Source of the DNA: Nocardioides sp.
GTDB taxonomy: Bacteria > Actinomycetota > Actinomycetes > Propionibacteriales > Nocardioidaceae
Length of the DNA: 26,180 bases
Direction: 5' to 3'
NCBI RefSeq assembly: GCF_030150155.1
Contig: NZ_JASLGR010000012.1
Span: 1-26,180 of the forward strand
Below are positions 22,738 to 26,180 of this stretch, piece by piece. A program made the position numbers and the translations under genes. How positions within the stretch are numbered: position 1 is the first letter of the stretch; each line of letters begins with the position of its first letter. The notes under the pieces were generated by a model. That model was not told where the DNA came from. It searched no databases and saw only the letters and a list, made by a program, of their open reading frames with translations.

Positions 22738-24978
22738 GTGCCTGACTACGGACATCCGCTGCGGTTCGGAACGTTCCTCACGCCGCTCAACGCCCCGGCC
22801 GAGCAGCCGGTCAGGCTGGCGGTGCTGAGCGAGGAGCTCGGCTACGACCTGGTCACCTTCCAGGACCATCCGTACCAGCCCGCGTTCCTCGACGCCTGGA
22901 CCCTGCTCTCCTGGGTGGCGGCGCGCACCGAGCGCGTGCACCTGTCGGGCAACGTGCTCAACCTGCCGCTGCGCCAGCCCGCCGTGCTCGCCCGGGCCGC
23001 GGCCAGCCTCGACCTGCTCAGCGAGGGCAGGGTCAGCCTCGCCCTGGGCGCGGGCGGCTTCTGGGACCCGATCGTGGCGATGGGCGGTGACCGGCTCACG
23101 CCGGGTGAGTCGGTGGAGGCACTGAGCCAGGGCATCGACGTGATCCGCGGCATCTGGGACGTCGCCGAGCACCGCCCCCTGCACGCCGGCGGCGAGTTCC
23201 ATCACGTCGGCGGCGCCAAGCGCGGTCCGGCCCCCGCGCACGCCATCCCGATCTGGCTGGGCGCCCTCAAGCCGCGGATGCTGCGCCTGCTCGGCGCCAA
23301 GGCCGACGGCTGGCTGCCCTCCCTGGCCTACCTCAAGCCCGGCGACCTGGAGCGCGGTCAGCAGGTGATCGACGAGGCCGCTCAGGGTGCCGGACGCGAT
23401 CCGCGCGAGATCGTCAGGCTGCTCAACATCACCGCGCAGCAGAGCGCCACCGAGCTCACCGACCTCACCCTGCGCCACGGCGTCAGCACCTTCATCCTCG
23501 CCACCGACGACCCCGGGACGCTGCAGCACTTCGCCACCGAGGTGATCCCTGCGGTGCACGACGCGGTCGCCGCAGGCCGTGACAGCGCCGGTACGCCGCC
23601 CGCAGGACGGTTCCGCTCAGCGACCGCCCTGGCCAAGCGCCGCCCCGGCATCGCGTACGACGATCTCCCCGAGGCCCTGCGCGACCGCGCCGTGGAACCG
23701 GGTGACCCGGAGTGGGTGCGCTACACGTCGAGCTACCTGCGGGGTGGGGCACCGGGCCTGGTGCTGCGCCCCACCACCGCCGAGGAGGTCGGCGAGGCGG
23801 TGGTCTTCGCGGCCCGCCACCGCGACCTGCCGTTGGGTGTCTTCAGTGTCGGTCACGGCATCTCGGGCCGCTCGATCAACGACGGCGGCCTGGTGATCGA
23901 CGTGGGCGCCTTCCGCCACATCGAGGTGGTCGACGCCGAGGCGGGGCACGTCCGGATCGGCCCCGGAGCGCGCTGGGTCGACGTGGCCCGCGCCCTGGCG
24001 CCGTACGGGCTGGCGATCTCCAGCGGCGACTCCGGGGGCGTCGGTGTCGGCGGGCTCGCGACGGCGGGCGGGGTCGGCTGGCTGGCCCGTGAGCACGGCC
24101 TGACCATCGACCACGTCACCGGGATGGAGGTGGTGCTGGCCGACGGGACGCTGGTGCACACCAGCGCCGAGGAGCGGCCCGAGCTGTTCTGGGGCATGCG
24201 CGGGGCGGGGGCGAACTTCGGCATCGTGGTCTCCTTCGAGTTCCGTGCCGACCACGTCGGGCACGTCGCGTTCGCCCAGTTCACCTTCGCGACCGGGGAC
24301 GGTCCCGGCACCGCCGACTTCCTCACCACCTGGGGCAGGGCGATCGAGGCGGCCGACCGGTCGGTCACCGGTGCCCTGACGATGGGTCCGCCCCAGGGCA
24401 GCCGTGGGATCGCCCACGCGATGCTGGTGGTCGACTCCGACGACCCGGACACGATCATCGACCGGCTCCAGCCGATCGCCCAGATCGCCCCGCTGCTGGA
24501 GCAGTCGGTGGCGCTGGTCACCTACGCCCAGGTGATGGAGGCGTTCACCAGCGAGGCACCCCAGGCCGGTCAGGGCGAGCCGTTGGCGCACTCGGGTCTG
24601 GTCGATCATCTGACCCCGGACCTGGGGGCCGAGCTGGCGGCGATGCTGGCGGCCCGGGCGACGTACTTCCTCCAGATCCGTGCCGTCGGGGGTGCCGTGG
24701 CCGACGTCCCCGCCGAGGCGACTGCCTGGGCGGGTCGGTCGGCGAACTTCGCGCTGTCGGCGATCGGCACCCGCGACAGCGGCCTGGACCAGTGGTGGGC
24801 GCGGCTGGTGCCGTTCTTCGACGGGATGTACCTGAGCTTCGAGTCCGACCTGGGCACTGAGGTGGTCGAGCGCGCCTTCCCGCCGGCGCACCTGGCTCGG
24901 CTGCGCGACCTCAAGCGGCAGGTCGATCCGACCGGGCTGTTCCGGGACAACTTCTTCATCGACCCGACGGGGGTGTGA
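22738..24978 (+). CDS. Fusion of a luciferase-like (LLM) flavin/F420 oxidoreductase with a berberine-bridge-type FAD oxidase
   Basis: The product is one uninterrupted 746-residue protein with two catalytic modules. Residues 1-~283 are a bacterial-luciferase-like TIM barrel with FQDHPYQP, SGNVLNLPLRQP and the ALGAGGFWD loop, typical of F420- or FMN-dependent LLM enzymes. A linker follows (about 284-325). Residues ~330-746 are a PCMH-type FAD domain plus a BBE-like C-terminus. VGHGISGRS has His373 at the position that binds FAD covalently in berberine-bridge enzymes. The second linkage position, Cys in VGVGG-preceding CP, appears as Ser432 here. DPTGLFRDNFFIDP near the end matches the family's NxNIxP tail. 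The start is GTG 22738. The substrate is unknown. Confidence 0.88.
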   Translation: MPDYGHPLRFGTFLTPLNAPAEQPVRLAVLSEELGYDLVTFQDHPYQPAFLDAWTLLSWVAARTERVHLSGNVLNLPLRQPAVLARAAASLDLLSEGRVSLALGAGGFWDPIVAMGGDRLTPGESVEALSQGIDVIRGIWDVAEHRPLHAGGEFHHVGGAKRGPAPAHAIPIWLGALKPRMLRLLGAKADGWLPSLAYLKPGDLERGQQVIDEAAQGAGRDPREIVRLLNITAQQSATELTDLTLRHGVSTFILATDDPGTLQHFATEVIPAVHDAVAAGRDSAGTPPAGRFRSATALAKRRPGIAYDDLPEALRDRAVEPGDPEWVRYTSSYLRGGAPGLVLRPTTAEEVGEAVVFAARHRDLPLGVFSVGHGISGRSINDGGLVIDVGAFRHIEVVDAEAGHVRIGPGARWVDVARALAPYGLAISSGDSGGVGVGGLATAGGVGWLAREHGLTIDHVTGMEVVLADGTLVHTSAEERPELFWGMRGAGANFGIVVSFEFRADHVGHVAFAQFTFATGDGPGTADFLTTWGRAIEAADRSVTGALTMGPPQGSRGIAHAMLVVDSDDPDTIIDRLQPIAQIAPLLEQSVALVTYAQVMEAFTSEAPQAGQGEPLAHSGLVDHLTPDLGAELAAMLAARATYFLQIRAVGGAVADVPAEATAWAGRSANFALSAIGTRDSGLDQWWARLVPFFDGMYLSFESDLGTEVVERAFPPAHLARLRDLKRQVDPTGLFRDNFFIDPTGV

Positions 24979-24998
24979 GGCAGCGCCCCACACCCCCG
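24968..24998. terminator. Bidirectional hairpin between fusion gene and ABC permease
   Basis: CGGGGGTGTG (24968-24977) pairs perfectly with CACACCCCCG (24989-24998) around an 11-nt loop. It includes the stop codon of the upstream gene and ends 7 nt before the stop of the convergent one. Confidence 0.7.
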
Positions 24999-25004
24999 AA
25001 CCGG

Positions 25005-26180
25005 TCAGCCGATGCTGAGTCCGGCCGCCGGGCTGATCTGGGCCGCTCGCCGGCTCGGCACCAGACTCGCCACCACCCCGGCCAGGACCGCGACCACGAC
25101 CATCACCACCAGCGCCGCCCACGGCACCGCGATGCTGGTGTCGACCGAGAGCGAGCCGATCAGCACCTCGACGCCGACGAGGGCGAAGCCGACCCCGACC
25201 ACGATCCCGATCAGGGTCGCCGCCAGCGAGAGCAGCACCCCCTCCCAGGCCAGGGTGGCACGAAGCTGGCCGCGGGTCAGGCCCATCGCCCGCAGCAGGG
25301 AGTTCTCCCGGGTCCGCTCGACCACCGAGAGACCGAGGGTGTTGCCGACCCCGATCAGGGCGATCACGACGGCGACGCCGAGCAGGCCGACGACGGCCAC
25401 GCTGATCACCCGGACCTGCCGGGTGATGAAGCTGCGCTTGTCGTAGTCCCCCGCCACCGTCACCGTCATCCCCGCCTTGGAGGCGGCACTGATGATCGCG
25501 GTCTGCAGGTCCGAGGCGTTGGCCCCGTCGGCGGCCCGGATCCACAGCGCCCGTGGGGTGGTGCCCGCCAGGGCCTGCGGCGTGGTGCCCAGCAGCCGGG
25601 CCAGGGCTGCCGGACGCATCGCGACCACGTCGGTGCCGTACTCGTCGCCGTACGCCGTCGCGACGTTGGTGACCTTCCCACCGCGGCTGCCCGCCTCGAC
25701 CGGCATCACCAGCCCACTCCCGGTGGCGGCACTGGTGTCCTTCAGGCCACCGAAGGAGCCGGCCAGGTCGAACCCGACCCGGGCGTCGACCCCGTCGAAC
25801 CGCTCGTCGGCCGCCGTGGTGCCGCCCCGCAGCGCCGCCTCGCGGCCGGTCACCGCGAGCGCGGTCACGGTGGTGTCCCCGACGTGCAGGGTGCCGCCGT
25901 GCATGGCGGTCACGTCCGCGACACCGTCGACCTTGCGGATCGCGGAGATGGCGTCGGGCCCGAAGCCGGTCGCCGAGGTGGTCACGGTCAGGTCGAGCGG
26001 GTAGCTCTTCGCCATCTCGGTGTCCAGGGACCTGCTGATCGAGCCCAACCCGATCAGCACCGCCGTGGTGCCGCCCCGCAGCGCCGCCTCGCGGCCGGTC
26101 ACCGCGAGCGCGGTCACGGTGGTGTCCCCGACGTGCAGGGTGCCGCCGTGCATGGCGGTCACGTCCGCGACACCGTCGAC
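25005..26180 (-). CDS. FtsX/MacB-type ABC transporter permease, C-terminal part
   Basis: The gene runs off the right edge, so only the C-terminal ~390 residues are present. It has a periplasmic (MacB_PCD-like) region followed by the FtsX domain with three membrane helices (VISVAVVGLLGVAVVIALIG, then LLSLAATLIGIVVGVG, then ALVVMVVVAVLAGVVASLVP). ERTRENSLLRAMGLTRGQL is the classical FtsX-family coupling segment, and the end PSRRAAQISPA is typical. It would be the membrane subunit of an export or lipoprotein/peptide-handling ABC system. The ATPase partner is not in the window. The last 121 nt of the window exactly repeat 25811-25931, so the protein sequence upstream of about 26060 is doubtful. 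Confidence 0.88.
   Translation of the reverse strand, partial: VDGVADVTAMHGGTLHVGDTTVTALAVTGREAALRGGTTAVLIGLGSISRSLDTEMAKSYPLDLTVTTSATGFGPDAISAIRKVDGVADVTAMHGGTLHVGDTTVTALAVTGREAALRGGTTAADERFDGVDARVGFDLAGSFGGLKDTSAATGSGLVMPVEAGSRGGKVTNVATAYGDEYGTDVVAMRPAALARLLGTTPQALAGTTPRALWIRAADGANASDLQTAIISAASKAGMTVTVAGDYDKRSFITRQVRVISVAVVGLLGVAVVIALIGVGNTLGLSVVERTRENSLLRAMGLTRGQLRATLAWEGVLLSLAATLIGIVVGVGFALVGVEVLIGSLSVDTSIAVPWAALVVMVVVAVLAGVVASLVPSRRAAQISPAAGLSIG
25811..26180. repeat. Exact 121-nt direct repeat ending at the window edge
   Basis: 25811-25931 and 26060-26180 are identical over 121 nt. The offset of 249 nt is 83 codons, so the permease frame stays open. The second copy stops exactly at the last base of the window. 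Confidence 0.95.

Overview
The window is very GC-rich DNA from an actinobacterium, most likely Nocardioides-like. This rests on base composition, on a housekeeping block in the order hemW, lepA, rpsT, holA, comEC, comEA, leuS, on an F420/flavin luciferase-type oxidoreductase, and on many apparently leaderless start codons. The genus is an inference. Both window edges look like assembly breakpoints: the left edge holds two diverged hemW alleles joined head to head, and the right edge ends in an exact 121-nt direct repeat inside an ABC permease gene. No tRNA, rRNA, CRISPR array, phage gene or transposase was seen.

Region by region: 1-807 holds two hemW fragments in opposite orientation. 856-1602 is a DUF1707/DUF4190 membrane protein. 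1642-3570 is lepA (EF4, minus), with a GH25/DUF1906-like lipoprotein gene just upstream of it. A divergent phosphotransferase gene (4579-5547) follows, then rpsT with its own promoter, a structured leader and a strong terminator. 6187-10497 is a minus-strand run of comEA, comEC (overlapping by GTGA) and holA, which covers DNA uptake and the replicative clamp-loader delta subunit. 10735-11079 is a small unknown gene. 11088-14429 is leuS followed by a degV-family gene (minus). 14497-16521 is a GT-C-type membrane glycosyltransferase, facing a class V aminotransferase (16682-18028). 18113-20722 holds a thioredoxin, a TMEM165/GDT1 cation transporter, and an unusual zinc-ribbon SDR in an apparent operon with the transporter. 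21008-24978 holds an HSD10-like SDR divergent from a GNAT acetyltransferase, then an ArsC/Spx-type protein and a fused luciferase-type/FAD oxidase. The window ends in an FtsX-type ABC permease.

The most unusual content is intergenic. Two convergent gene junctions (rpsT/holA and SDR/SDR) are filled by arrays of a 22-nt repeat, arranged as forward units followed by inverted units. In the second array the outer three units of each arm match their partners unit by unit at 65 of 66 positions, giving a long hairpin whose variable positions agree across the two arms. A third convergent junction is filled exactly by a different 168-nt fold-back element whose ends carry the stop codons of both neighbours. 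The other three convergent junctions hold simple hairpins, so all six convergent junctions carry a palindrome.

A second genome-wide style signal is a -10-like hexamer exactly 6 or 7 nt before the start codon of twelve first-in-transcript genes. Downstream genes instead have Shine-Dalgarno sequences, very short gaps or overlaps. This points to widespread leaderless transcription.
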